Positions 23,817 through 35,300 of a DNA stretch of 64,000 nt are shown piece after piece. Source of the stretch: Brachycybe producta (lineage: Eukaryota; Arthropoda; Diplopoda; Playtdesmida; Andrognathidae). Position 1 is the first letter of the stretch; each line of letters begins with the position of its first letter. The stretch spans positions 4,707,979 to 4,771,978 of the forward strand of contig JAUPFP010000003.1 of NCBI GenBank assembly GCA_036925085.1, in the 5' to 3' direction. A model generated the notes under the pieces. The model was not told the origin of the DNA, searched no databases, and saw only the letters and a list, made by a program, of their open reading frames with translations. A program made the translations under genes and the position numbers.

Positions 23817-24715
23817 GAGCCTAGATCCACGTCCATCTTGTTGTTTTGAGCAGACGACAACGAGACAAATGAGTGTTCTTATATGGTGTTACTAAAACTG
23901 CAAGAAATCGCCTCACAATCGCTCAATTAAAATACAGTAAAGCGCAAAATGCAATCAAAAGTATTGTTCTTCACGTGCTCGATTTATATAATTTTTGGAA
24001 AGGTTCTTCTATTTTTAAACAAGGTTCAAAGTCGTTCGTTTTTTTAACCCCATGTTAAACCCCATTGGCCCCAAAACCGTCCCACAAACATTTGAAAAAC
24101 CCTCGTTAAAAACGATTTAGAACAATAACAAAATAATTAGCACATACATTCATGTATTGGCTTCACGATGTTTCCTTTTTATAAATTTTGAAAAGGTCCT
24201 TCTATTTTTTAATAACGTTTAAAATCGTACGTTTTTTAACTCCATGTTAAGTCCCATAGGACTAAAACACTGTCCAACAAAAGTTAAGAGAACTCTCATT
24301 AAAAATGATTTAGAACAATCAGAAAAATTAGCACGTACTTACACGTGTTTATTGCCTTCAGGAGTATTCCTTTTTCTAAATTTTAAAAGAGCTTTCTATT
24401 TTTAAATAACATTTAAAATTTTACGTTTTTTTACTTCATGTTAAGTCCTATAGGACCAAAAAACCGTCACCCAAACATTTGAAGAACTCCCATCAAAAAC
24501 GACTTAGAACAATCACACAAAAATGAGCACGTGCATTAATCTATTGGCTTCACGATGTTTTCTTTTTATAAGATTAGCACGCGAAATTATTTTTCTATTA
24601 ATTATTATGTGACTTCAAACCGGGAGAAAAAACGTTAAAAAACCGTTTTTCAATCAACAACAATCGCAGCGCCTACATTCGGAAAAATTTTGAAATAAAC
24701 GCTATATCTAGGCTC
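23817..24715. mobile_element. TTAA-flanked element family C with internal tandem repeats
   Basis: The ends gagcctagatc and its near-complement gatatagcctc-like tail (atatctaggctc) are flanked by TTAA (23813-23816 and 24716-24719). The interior holds three to four diverged tandem units of about 193 bp, marked by tccatgttaa near 24050, 24242 and 24437. It has no transposase. The terminal motif resembles that of family B (gaggctacatc), suggesting related mobilising machinery. Confidence 0.78.
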
Positions 24716-24751
24716 TTAAAACAATTTATTAATTTTAAAATTATATAAAGT

Positions 24752-24791
24752 GGCTGACGTTTCGATTGCATTCGCAGTCATCCTCAGAGCC
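24752..24791 (-). ncRNA. possible hammerhead-like motif of a Penelope-type element end
   Basis: Read on the minus strand: ctgaggatga, a 6-bp stem gactgc/gcaatc with a gaat loop, then cgaaacgtc. The outer ggct and agcc can also pair. This order resembles the degenerate hammerhead ribozymes found in Penelope-like element termini. The core ctgaggatga deviates from CUGANGA, so activity is doubtful. No reverse transcriptase lies next to it. Confidence 0.3.
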
Positions 24792-24799
24792 AAAAAATA

Positions 24800-25590
24800 T
24801 TTATACACTAGTGCGGTAACCCGTCATAAATGACGGGAGCAAAATTCACAGGCAGTTATGCGCATGCACGTCGTTTTTTCCTTTTTTTACTCCTTTCATT
24901 TCAATTTCAGTCACCCCCTCCCATTTTTCCCCCTCCTCGTTTCTCTCTCCCTCTCTACACTTTCCAACCTTTTCCCCTCTCCAAATTAATATCATGGGGT
25001 TCTTGGATGGGAAGGGTGCAACAGATAGTTGACCTTGAGAAAAAAAGCGGTTCATTTATTCATTTAAATTTATATAAATTCCGACGTGTTTCAACGTTTG
25101 TACAGCGTTATTAGAGATAGACACCCACACACGCACACAGACCTGGCTCTCAAGCAACAGAACCGATGGAAGAGGTCAAATGTGAAAAATGGGATTGGGA
25201 CCTACAGATAATTTTGGTGGAGAATCTCTTAAAGAAAATCGAAAATGAACCCTCCCAACAATAAAGCAATGAAAAAATTGCAAGTGGCTTACTTGCTCGT
25301 GCCTACCTACTCATCAATGCTTGGTGCTTTTCCAGCTTAAATATATATTCTGAGTATGGAGAAAAATAAATGTATTTTGTTCAATGGACCAGTTACCTTG
25401 TGTTTTGCCTTGGTGCCCTATAACCCCAAACTGTGAAATAATTGATTTAGGAACAGAAGAACATAACATTTTGTGTTACACACCTGCACATTTACGAAGC
25501 AGAAGAATTCAAATTCTGTTTAGAGGTACTTGAATTATTGTGAGAAATTAAAATTCTATGTCAATTGCTAGATGGACTTAGAACAGGACT
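24800..25590. other. spacer before the old LTR element
   Basis: No supported gene. It may include the left LTR of the old element that follows, but no matching right LTR was recognised, so this is not asserted. Confidence 0.3.
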
Positions 25591-25596
25591 CGAAGA

Positions 25597-25935
25597 ATGA
25601 GCACCGGAAGAGTACAACATACTTGTCCAACACTCGAGTGTAAAATAGTTTATTTTGCGGAATACAGTTGTGTTGAGTGTGAAACACATAACAGTAGATA
25701 TACAATAGCAGAGTTCCTTTTCAGGTGTCATAGAGAAGAGAGCATAGCTGCAGTAGCTTTCAAAACGGATACATTTGAGATAGAACCAATACACGAGATA
25801 CTTAATAGACGTATGGAAAATTGTCCTAGATCAAGAGATTGTCATTTTGAACGGGTGAGAAACAGCAGAAACAGAAGAGAATACCGTTGTACAATACACG
25901 GGTTTGTAGTAAACAAAAAGTTAGAGTTTGTTTAA
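25597..25935 (+). CDS. unrecognised 112-codon cysteine-containing frame
   Basis: I do not recognise this protein. It has a good start context, nine cysteines including CPTLEC, CVEC and a C-x5-C pair, several histidines, and a basic C-terminal third (RVRNSRNRREYRC). It could be a small zinc-binding protein. It lies just upstream of the gag-like region of the old LTR element, so it may be a leader frame of that element, a captured fragment, or a chance frame. Its composition is more protein-like than that of neighbouring spurious frames. Confidence 0.3.
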   Translation: MSTGRVQHTCPTLECKIVYFAEYSCVECETHNSRYTIAEFLFRCHREESIAAVAFKTDTFEIEPIHEILNRRMENCPRSRDCHFERVRNSRNRREYRCTIHGFVVNKKLEFV

Positions 25936-27318
25936 AACTACTTCTTAATAATCATCAAAATGGCTACCGAAGATCATCAAGTGGATCTGGAGGTGGACAA
26001 CCTTCACAGTTGAACCACACAAGCTTAATTTCATTTTTATCGGGAAATTACAAAGGTCCTTCCGCAAAAGAAATCTTTGTGCAGTTGGAAACAGTCAAAA
26101 GACTGGCTAATTGGTCAAAGGAATTCCAAATTGTTCTGTTCAAATCAAAATGTTGAGGTCCAGGGGCAGAGTTTTTTTTAGAGACAACCCTGCTGTTAGA
26201 CAAATTACAGAAATTAAAGAACTAAAAGAATTGATCATCCAAAGATTTGAACCAATTGAACCAAAATTAGTCTCCATGCAAAAGTTCTTGGAAAGAAAAA
26301 GAGCAATTCGGAATCGGTCATAGAATATATTTCTAGAGTAAAAAGTAGGGCATTCATGAGCGAAACTCCGTCAGAAGATAAAATAACAATGAGGGATGAA
26401 ATGATTCAAAATCAAATTATCAAAGGTCTTCATCCAAAAATGAAACGATTTGTTTTATCAAGAAATCCTTTAGATCTAGATGAGACTATAAAGATAATTC
26501 TAGCAGAAGAAAATGAAAAGCTAGTAAGTGCTAGATACGGATTAAATATTCTAAATGAAGAAGATCCAGAAACAAATCTTTTGAAGAAGGTAGAAGAGAA
26601 AATCGCTAAAATCGAGTTACAAAATAAGAAATAGCGGCTTTAGAGGACAAATACAAACGAGATTTAGAGAAAGTTACAAAAGAAAAAAGAGGAAAAAGCA
26701 CAAAACCAAAGTAACAAGGAAATTGAATGTTATAACTGTCATAAAAAGGGACACTATGCAAAAGACTGTTGGAACCGGAACAGAAATGTACCACAGCAGT
26801 CTACAGGGGCCAACACACCAAGAAATAGTTGAGGCAAGTAAAGCATACACTCCACAACAATGGACGCAACCACCACAAATAGAAAATGATCAAACTGACA
26901 ATGTACCAATCAGAACACAGATAGGTATTTTAGATGTGGAAAGACAGGTCATTTTGCAAGAGGTTGCCAGGAAAGGGTAGTGATGAATTCAGGTTCAAAT
27001 ACTTCAAATGTTACATGCAGTAGACAAGGTCATTATACTCGAGATTGTAGACAAGGAAACAATACACAGAATAGGGGCAGACAAAATTTTAGAAGAAATA
27101 TTCAGAAAAACTAGAATCTCCTTCATGGAATAATATGCGTCGAGGGAGTTCGTATAAAAATCACGTAATCTTAAACACTGTTGAGAAAAGCACTTGTCCT
27201 ATTTTCTTAGCTGTCAGGAAATAATTTCATAAAGATGTTATACACAACACAGGAGCCGGTATATCGGTAATTTCATGAAATACTTTCTAAAAAATAAAGG
27301 AACAAAATCCTCAGTGTA

Positions 27319-28456
27319 TATTTTTTTGAATTTGAATTTGAAAAATTACTCTGCAAGCAGCCATAAAGGCCTATGGCAGAGGGACAAGAGTCCAAGTGCA
27401 GCATAGAAAATGCATTGTCAAAACCAGAAAATATAAAACCCTATTGATATAAACCCAACAACAATTTCAATATTTTTTAATGCTGCAAACATATGCATTG
27501 TCAAAACAAAACAAAATTATGACTCCCATAAAATACGTTTTTCCTGCACAAAATCCCCAGCAAGCGAGTTCCATTGTCGAATCGCCCTATGGACAAATGA
27601 CCAGTAATAAGAATCTGTTCGTGCAAAAATCTCTCCAACTTTGTTAGAGTGATCAACCCTACCCAAATATAATGCCCTGCAAAGTTTACTTGAAGTAGGT
27701 TTAGGGCAAGAGCCTTCTAGCATTCGATTAAAGATATTAAGACTAAAATCTGAACGTCTTGCAAGTAAACTATCCCAACCAAGCTCTGAAAGCATTTTAG
27801 TTACACTGTCGGCGTATCCATATTTACCACAAACAAACCTAGCAGCCCTGCGTTGGACCATTTCTATAGAGTGAGCTAAGTCTTCAGTGTGGGGATTCCA
27901 CACGGAGCTGCAGTATTCTAGATGGGGATGTACTAATGATTGATATGCTATACATTTTACCTCCGTGGGACACCTTCTTAGAATGCGTTGACTAAACCTA
28001 AGCATCTGCATAGACTTGGAAATAATCTGTTCGACATGCAGCTTCCAAGAAAGTTTAGCTGTAATCGTTACCTCCAAATATTTATAAGAATCTATGTTAT
28101 TAAGTGGAATGGCCCCTATTCTATATGGAAATATTATTGGATTCCTTCCCCTAGCTACCCTCATTACACAACATTTTCCCTTATTAAGTTGAAGTTGCCA
28201 TTTAGAACACCATGCCTCTATTGCTTTCAAGTCACTATCAATAATATGGCAATCATTGTCAGAGGTAACCTCACGATAAATTATTGTATCAGCTGCAAAT
28301 AGCTGGCAATTGCTGCTAACTTGACTGCTGAGGTCATTGATATATAAAAGAAACAGAAGCGGACCCAACACACTACCCTGAGGAACCCCTGATGTAACCC
28401 CTATCCAGTCAGATTCAGACCCATAAGGTACATACAAACGGGTCGACATGTTGAAA
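27319..28456 (-). mobile_element. 5'-truncated LINE (CR1/jockey-type) inserted in the old element
   Basis: The minus strand encodes about 310 codons of a non-LTR reverse transcriptase C-terminal half (27517-28449). It starts just before the fingers/palm block SGVPQGSVLGPLLFLLYIND, continues to AADT where FADD is usual, and then through the thumb and the C-terminal block RRAARFVCG. The 3' end carries a short aaattcaaattc tail typical of this LINE group. The flanks tcagtgta and tcactgta (27311-27318 and 28457-28464) look like an 8-bp target duplication. The frame is open throughout, so this copy is fairly recent, but it lacks the endonuclease and ORF1 and cannot move by itself. Related fragments are at 52908-53458 and 53770-54035. 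Confidence 0.87.
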
Positions 28457-29417
28457 TCACTGTAGCAAACGGGCAGCCATTTCCAACTATTGGGTTATAC
28501 GAGATACCTATTAGGATAACAGCTGATAAAACCGAAAAAATAGCAGTGCATGTAAGTCATACAAATCTACCTGAATGCGGAATTAATCTAATAAAGGGAC
28601 TGGGACTAAAATACGACCCCTTAAATGACGTTATCATATACGGGAATAGGAGAGAGAATATGTTACAGTTGAAAAATGAAAAAGAATGGTTGAGAAAGAG
28701 TTCAGGAAACAGAAAAAGAACATCAGGCAAAAATGACAGAATTTTTGAGAAAAAATGAGGACATATTTGCCAACTCAATGAAAGATTTAAAAGCAACACC
28801 GTTAGTTGAACAGGACATTCCGATGTTAGATAATGCTCCAGTATTCATAAGATCATATAAATTACCGGAGAGACAAGAGAAGATAAAAAAGAAAATTGAC
28901 GAATCGTTAGATGCTAAAATCATTAGACCATCAATGAGTCCTTATTTAGCACCATGCATGTTAGTGGGTAAACCAGATGGCAGTCAAAGGTTAGTCGTTG
29001 ATTACTGAGCTTTGAATCAAAAGTTCATTAGTGACAAATATCCTTTATATGAACTATTAAGTGTTAGCAATCAACTAGGGAAAGCAAAATATTTTTCTAT
29101 ATTAGATCTTGCTAGTGAATTCCACCAGATACCTTTAAAAGAGATAAAGCAAAGACAGCATTCAGTACACCATTTGGACATTGGGTTTGAAAACGTCACC
29201 TAGTGTTTATCAGAGGTTAATAGATAATGTTTTACATGGTTTAAAAGGTAAAATATGCTTTGTTTACATGGATGACATCATTGTGTACAGTGAAACAGTA
29301 GAGGCACACTATGACAGGCTTCAACAAATCTTCAACAAATTACGAGAAGCAAAGCTTATGGCAAAACCAACAAAGTGTACTTTTCTGCAAACAGAGATTA
29401 GTTACCTAGGACATAAA

Positions 29418-30105
29418 TGTAACACCCTGTAAATCGTGATCCCGCCAAAACCATAGCCTGGGGGGTAAACAACTCTCAACCGTCCCTCCCTCCTCTCTGA
29501 CTCACCTTTCTGACTCATGCCCAAGTGGCGGATTGATACATAAAGGACCATGGTCACTTGGACCTGGTTACACCTCGCAGGTGTACACAGGTCCAAGGTA
29601 TAAAAGGACCATGTTCCTCTTTGTTCCTCAGTTCTTTCCTTTGCCTGTTTTTGCGATACATTCCAAATCATGGGCCTGAGGATTTCCAGTTAGTATTTTA
29701 CTATTCACCCTTGTATCTGTACTTCTTACAAGGAATGAATAAAAGTGTTGTAATAAGAAGTAGCGTTGTCTCTATGTCTTTATGCTAATAACTTCTCTTC
29801 AGAGGCCGGAGGTTTCATAGGGCAGGAGCTATACGATTCTCAGCAGCTACAACATCTTCTCTAGTCGGAATACCGATGGAGAAGATGTATATCAGCATCA
29901 ACCGGAAGAGAGAGAGATGGCCGCCACTCTCCTGCATTGATTTCACCCCCATGCAGAAGAGTGACTTCAATCTATCTCCATCCAGCTCTCTCTACAGCTC
30001 GGATCTTCTCTGTGCAGGTGTCATACTGCTCAGAGAAGAAACGAAAAGTAGAAAATGTCATCTAAAGGTTGGTAATAAAATATTGGTTGATGTCAAAAGC
30101 TCACA
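29418..30105 (+). repeat. 5' LTR of the young element
   Basis: 688 bp, starting tgtaacaccc and ending agctcaca. It contains a tataaaa box (29599-29605) and an aataaa signal (29738-29743), which mark the probable U3/R/U5 layout. Short inverted copies of ggtcc/ggacc and cctggttacacctcg/ggtgtacacagg surround the TATA region. Confidence 0.95.
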
Positions 30106-30107
30106 TT

Positions 30108-30125
30108 TGGTGGAGGTGCGGGGTA
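30108..30125 (+). promoter_or_regulatory. primer-binding site, tRNA-Ala-like
   Basis: Two bases after the 5' LTR, tggtggaggtgcggggta is complementary to a tRNA 3' end with an ...cacctccacca acceptor stem, as in animal tRNA-Ala. The tRNA identity is inference from the acceptor stem. Confidence 0.6.
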
Positions 30126-30224
30126 TAGCTCCATCTGCCTTCTCCGACCTGTAAACAGAAGCCGTCCTTTGTCCTAAGTCTCGTGATTGTGCCTCACGAG
30201 GCTTCGTCCGTCCTTTCTATGTTG

Positions 30225-30575
30225 GAGCCACGTATGGAGACCCTCGATAGCGTCAAAGTCAACCGCGTGGCGCCTGTCTGTAAAACCGCGTATGGAGACC
30301 CTCGATCACGTCAAAGTCAACCGCGCGGCGTCCTTTGTGTTGGAACCACGTGTGGAGACCCTCGATAGCGTCAAAGTCGACCACGTGGCGCCTTTGTAAA
30401 ACCGCGTATGGAGGCCCTCGATCACGTCAAAGCCAACCGCGCGGCGTCCTTTGTGTTGGAACCACGTATGGAGGCCCTCGATAGCGTCAAAGCCAACCGC
30501 GTGGCGCCTTTTTTATGTTGGGATCATGTATGGAGGCCCTCGATCACGTCAAAGCCAACCGCATGGTACCGTTTT
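30225..30575 (+). repeat. dimeric ~60-bp tandem repeat in the leader
   Basis: Six units of about 60 bp built around tatggagaccctcgat, then agcgtcaaag or cacgtcaaag, alternate between two types so that the true period is about 120 bp. They lie in the untranslated leader and end before the pol frame. Confidence 0.85.
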
Positions 30576-32390
30576 TGTGGAATCGCGAAAGAGACTTGTG
30601 GCTACACACACCACGTGTCGACCGCGCGATTCTGTGTCCTGTCCTTAGAGACACGTGGGAACGAACTTTTGTCTGCTGACCGCTTAGCACTCGGAAAGTG
30701 GACAACCGTTTGGACACACGTGTTTCCGTCCGTGTTTTTGTATTTCATGTTTCCATTACAATCACCCACTGTCACCTTCACTCTTCTTTAATTTTCAAAG
30801 TGAAACCCACACCACGTGGGCAACACTTTAAACAAATTCTTCTTACTCTCCGAGAGGAGTTTGCAGTCTCATTATGAGATGAGCAAACAAATCTCATCTA
30901 CTAATCTATTCATCTATTAATAGGCTTTTAAAGGACGTGTGTGTCTTTTAAAATGTCCTATTATCTTCACTCTTCATCTTTAATTTTCAAGCAAGATTCT
31001 CCCTAGCTCTATTTCATTGTTAGGGGGCTTACAAGCTTAAAACACACTTTTTCTAGCCACGTGGGACTTTCTTGTCCCCCCTTTTCTTTGTTCTTTGTTT
31101 TTACACTTGTGTTTCCCTTGGGACCCTCTATGTCCCAAGTCATGTTCTTCAATTTCTTCATCATCATCACCTCAATGCATCATCACATGAACTTTCTCCA
31201 TTGGACAACACTGAAGCCCGGCCGCCATCTTGGATCGACCGGACACTCTTCAAAAAGCGCCAACGGAGCGGTTTTTCGCTCCATGTGACTCATTGTTGTA
31301 CCTTCTCTCATCTTTTTGTGTTCTCTTCTCTTCTCTTCTCTTCCAGAGGGTTGCACTCACGCGCCCCCTGGCGGAGTTCCTCTTGTTAGAGAAAACTTCT
31401 CTTTTTCTTTGAATTTTCTCTCTTTTTGTGTCTTTCTCCTGGCCACCATAAAAACGTGCCCCGGAGGAACTTTTCAGTCATCAATTTTTGGACATTGCAA
31501 TAAACTGAACCGGAAGTGGCCACCTCAGCGCCACCTACGGACCTCTTCCTTCTACTCAACATAGTCCCTCACTGGGCACTGACTCTGTCTTTTCATCCAG
31601 AGCCATCCAGCAGTGAGGACTCAAAATTTCTCCAGTCTGAACATTTCTTCTGGTTCACCAAGTATTTATCTTGTTGAACACACTTCAATTTCTACACTGT
31701 TTTACTGTTTTAATAAAACTAAATTAAAACTTTTGATGTGCGGGCACCGCACCTAAGTTTTAAACTTTCCAAGTAAAACAGCTTTCTTCTCATGCTTTCA
31801 GGAGAGTTCAGCCATCTTGAACTTCTCCTTTGTTTGTGCATTTAAAAAGTTCAGCCATCTTGAACTTTTTGGTTCTTTGTGTGTTCTTTACACACACACT
31901 CTTGATTCTAGTTTCCAAGTAAAACTAAAAGTGCGGGCACCGCGCTCTAGCTTTACTCTTCATATTGCTTGCCTCTTCTTCAGGCAACTGCAATACACTT
32001 CCATTTCTAATTCACTTTCCGCAGTGCAATTTCGATTGGGTGGTGTACCACGCTCGCAATTGCATTGTACATCTGTTGTTTCTTCATCGAGACTTTTGGG
32101 GATTCTTATAACCTCCACGTGGTCACCAAATACCACGTGTAGAGAGAGATCTTACCAAAATTGATACTCAATAAAGAATTTACAAACACACTGTACCAGT
32201 TGGGATCGTCACACCCAACTGAAGAACAACGCCAACACCAACACAGCCACTTAAACAACGATACCATCTTATTAAACGTAGGGAAACTATCGTCACTCAG
32301 TGTATAAGGGTACGATAGTGTCGGTTGCCGACGAAAAGACTGCAATCTACAGCGAGATCAACGGCCAAACCTACATAACACCGACTTACA
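30576..32390 (+). other. long leader of the young element
   Basis: About 1.8 kb of non-repetitive leader. It includes two direct repeats: agccatcttgaacttctcc-type (about 31810 and 31850) and gtgcgggcaccgc-type (about 31737 and 31930). Short open frames are not supported as genes. RNA structure, packaging or internal initiation signals could lie here; this is inference. Confidence 0.5.
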
Positions 32391-35300
32391 TTGATCACTA
32401 CGTGTTACACAAGCCTTAACATAATGGATGCTCACCCACGACTAACTGGGACCGCCCGGAGAGCTCTTCCGCACTCCAGGGGAAGCATATATCCATCAGC
32501 ATTGTGGAGGGCCTATGCAACATCACAGACATACGATACACAATACGCCGCATCATCACGTGTGGCTGTCCCACTCGGACCCACCATAGATCCAGTTATT
32601 CAACCTGGGACCTGGTGGGTGCCACAAAGTGGCGGCACCCGAAGTAATGATGTGCATCAACAGTCTACACGGCGCACGGCTCGGTCCACGAACAATAGTA
32701 CATTTCGACGCCTACTGTTGTCCACATGTTACTCCAGATATCAACAGGAGCGACCTCCGCTACTACCAGATCCACTTCCTACCCAGTCGTGTGATGGTTG
32801 CAAACTCAACACCATCATGCATCAACTTAATGAACTAAAAATACAGATCACTCACATGATGATTATTCATAACGACACCCAACCGCCGCCTGCGCCACCA
32901 CTACCGACTACATGTACTACAACACCACAATATCGCCAATATCGTAGCGAATCAGATAACTCTCCGCCGTACGCTGTCGGGCACCGAGAGCCGTACGAGT
33001 CCTGCTACGATTCATACTACAGACGACATGTACCAGGTCCATATGCGATACCTGAAGAGCGCGCGTACAATGCACCGCGCTATACAAACTATGAGCGTAC
33101 AGAACATCAGTACGCGCACCCGACCTACGATTTTACAAGGGAGGCCTCCGATACGGACCACCGTAGTGTGGTCATGGAACCGGACATGCCTCCTGAGACA
33201 ACCAATTATGACAGAGCACCGGCCGGCATGCCAATAATGATGGTCGACTACATCCCGGAGTTAACTTGGGGAATGGATGACCTAACTACCTGGCATGGTA
33301 CCCTTGAGGTCATTAACCTCGCCACCGCCACCTTGGGTTGCACCGCCAATGAGGTGGTCGCCATCTTGGCTCCAGGGGGTGGGGCTTCACTCCGAGGGCG
33401 CCCTTGTTGCCGCCGGATGCTGAAAGACCTATATAGACAACTGAAGAATACTTGCATGCCTCAAGAGATCGGAGATCATAGTGTCAGTGATGACAGTCCG
33501 AAAATCACTGTCACTATCAATGGCAAAGAGGTCCGCATGCTCGTAGACACCGGGGCTCATGGTAGCGTAATATCCAAGGCACTTGCCAAGCAGCTCCAAC
33601 TCAACATCAAGCCTATGGCTCATCCGCCAAGGATTGAGGGAGTTGGAGGAAACACCATCGCCGTGGCAGGGCAAGTCTCCGCTACTGTGGAAATTGCCAA
33701 ACAATCTGCCACGGGCCGCCTGCTGGTTATCACTGGCCCACCCGACGCCATCTTAGGCCGAGACCTGGGTAGGGCACTGAAGCTCCTTGTGTCTATGCAG
33801 ACCAATAAAGTCTACTTAGAGGACGACCTCTTTGAATCAGCACTCCGAAGGCAGAGTATTCAGGCGTACGTCAAGAGTGCTCTGGAAGAAATCACGCCAG
33901 CCACTCTTGGGGAGTCGGACACCGCTCCCATTGAAGTCAAGCTTATGCAGCAACCGAACGAATACCTAGTAGTCAAAGGGCTAACACAGCTCACTGGCCA
34001 TGGGACAACACTAGTGGAGGTAGAGGCTTCTGGGATCCTCACAGATCAGGATCTTTTCGTGGTCTCTCCTGACGAGAAGCTACGCGCCTCGAGGGGGGTC
34101 TGGGTGGCCCCCGGCATTATGCAAGGCCGTAACAGCAACAGCTTCCTAGTCGAGGTCCTGAACACTACTACGGGGCCATTGACCCTGGCCTCCGGCGAAG
34201 TGATAGCCCACGTACAAAAAGACTACTGTTTCGAAACGGTTGAAGTAAAGACCACTTCAAACGCTGACCCGATCATGACAAAAGAGTCAGGCGCTAAATT
34301 CGATGAAGCAATGCAACTCGGGCCTCGATTACGTAATGGCCAGAGGCGCATTCTAATGGATCTTTTGAGATCCTATCGAGATGTCTTCGCGCTAGAAACG
34401 TCGGAACTTGGATGTACCAACCTCACGGAACACCGAATCGATACTGGCGATCATGCACCCGTGCGGGAACCCCTCCGAAGGAGTGGCCCCGAGCAGCGGG
34501 AGATCATCCGGAAGACAGTCGAGGAAATGCTCAAATCCGGAGTAGCCAGCGAATCCAAGTCTCCTTATGCTTCAGCAGTAGTCCTGGTGAAGAAGAAGGA
34601 TGGACAGTGGCGTTTCTGCGTCGACTATAGACGCCTGAACGATATCACCAAACCAGACAATTACCCACTACCCCGAATCGATGATGCTTTAGACTCGCTT
34701 CGGGGGTCGAGAATCTTCGCGACCCTCGACATGATCTCCGGCTATTGGCAATTTGAGGTCGCCAAAGAGGATAGGGAGAAGACCGCGTTCATCACACCCG
34801 GTGGGCTGTTCGAATTCAATCGGATGCCCTTTGGTCTGCGTAACGCTCCTGCTACTATGCAGCGTGCCCTGGACATCCTTTTGGCTGGCCACAAATGGGA
34901 GACTTGTCTAGTCTACCTAGACGACATCATCGTATTCGGCGCGACTTTTGAACAGTTTATGGAAAGGTTGGACTGCGTCCTAGGACTCCTAAGAGAGGCG
35001 GGGTTGAAGCTTCACCCCGAAAAGAGCTTCTTCGGCTACGACGAAGTCCTCTACCTGGGACACATCATCTCCAAAGAAGGAGTGCGTCCAGACCCGAGGA
35101 AAGTGGTTGCCATCTCCGACTTAGCGGCGCCTACTAATGTCAAGGAGGTGAAGCGATTTCTGGGCATGGCCGGTTTCTACCGGCGATTTATTGTTAACTT
35201 TGCCCACATCGCTAAACCACTCACGGATATGACCAAAAAGGGGCTGCCCTTTTTATGGACGATCGACAGAGAAGCAGCATTCACTCTGTTAAAGACTAAA

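Noticed and set aside
30183-30791. Overlapping frames of 61-127 codons in the leader
   Set aside because: They come from translation of the ~60-bp leader repeat and are not separate genes.
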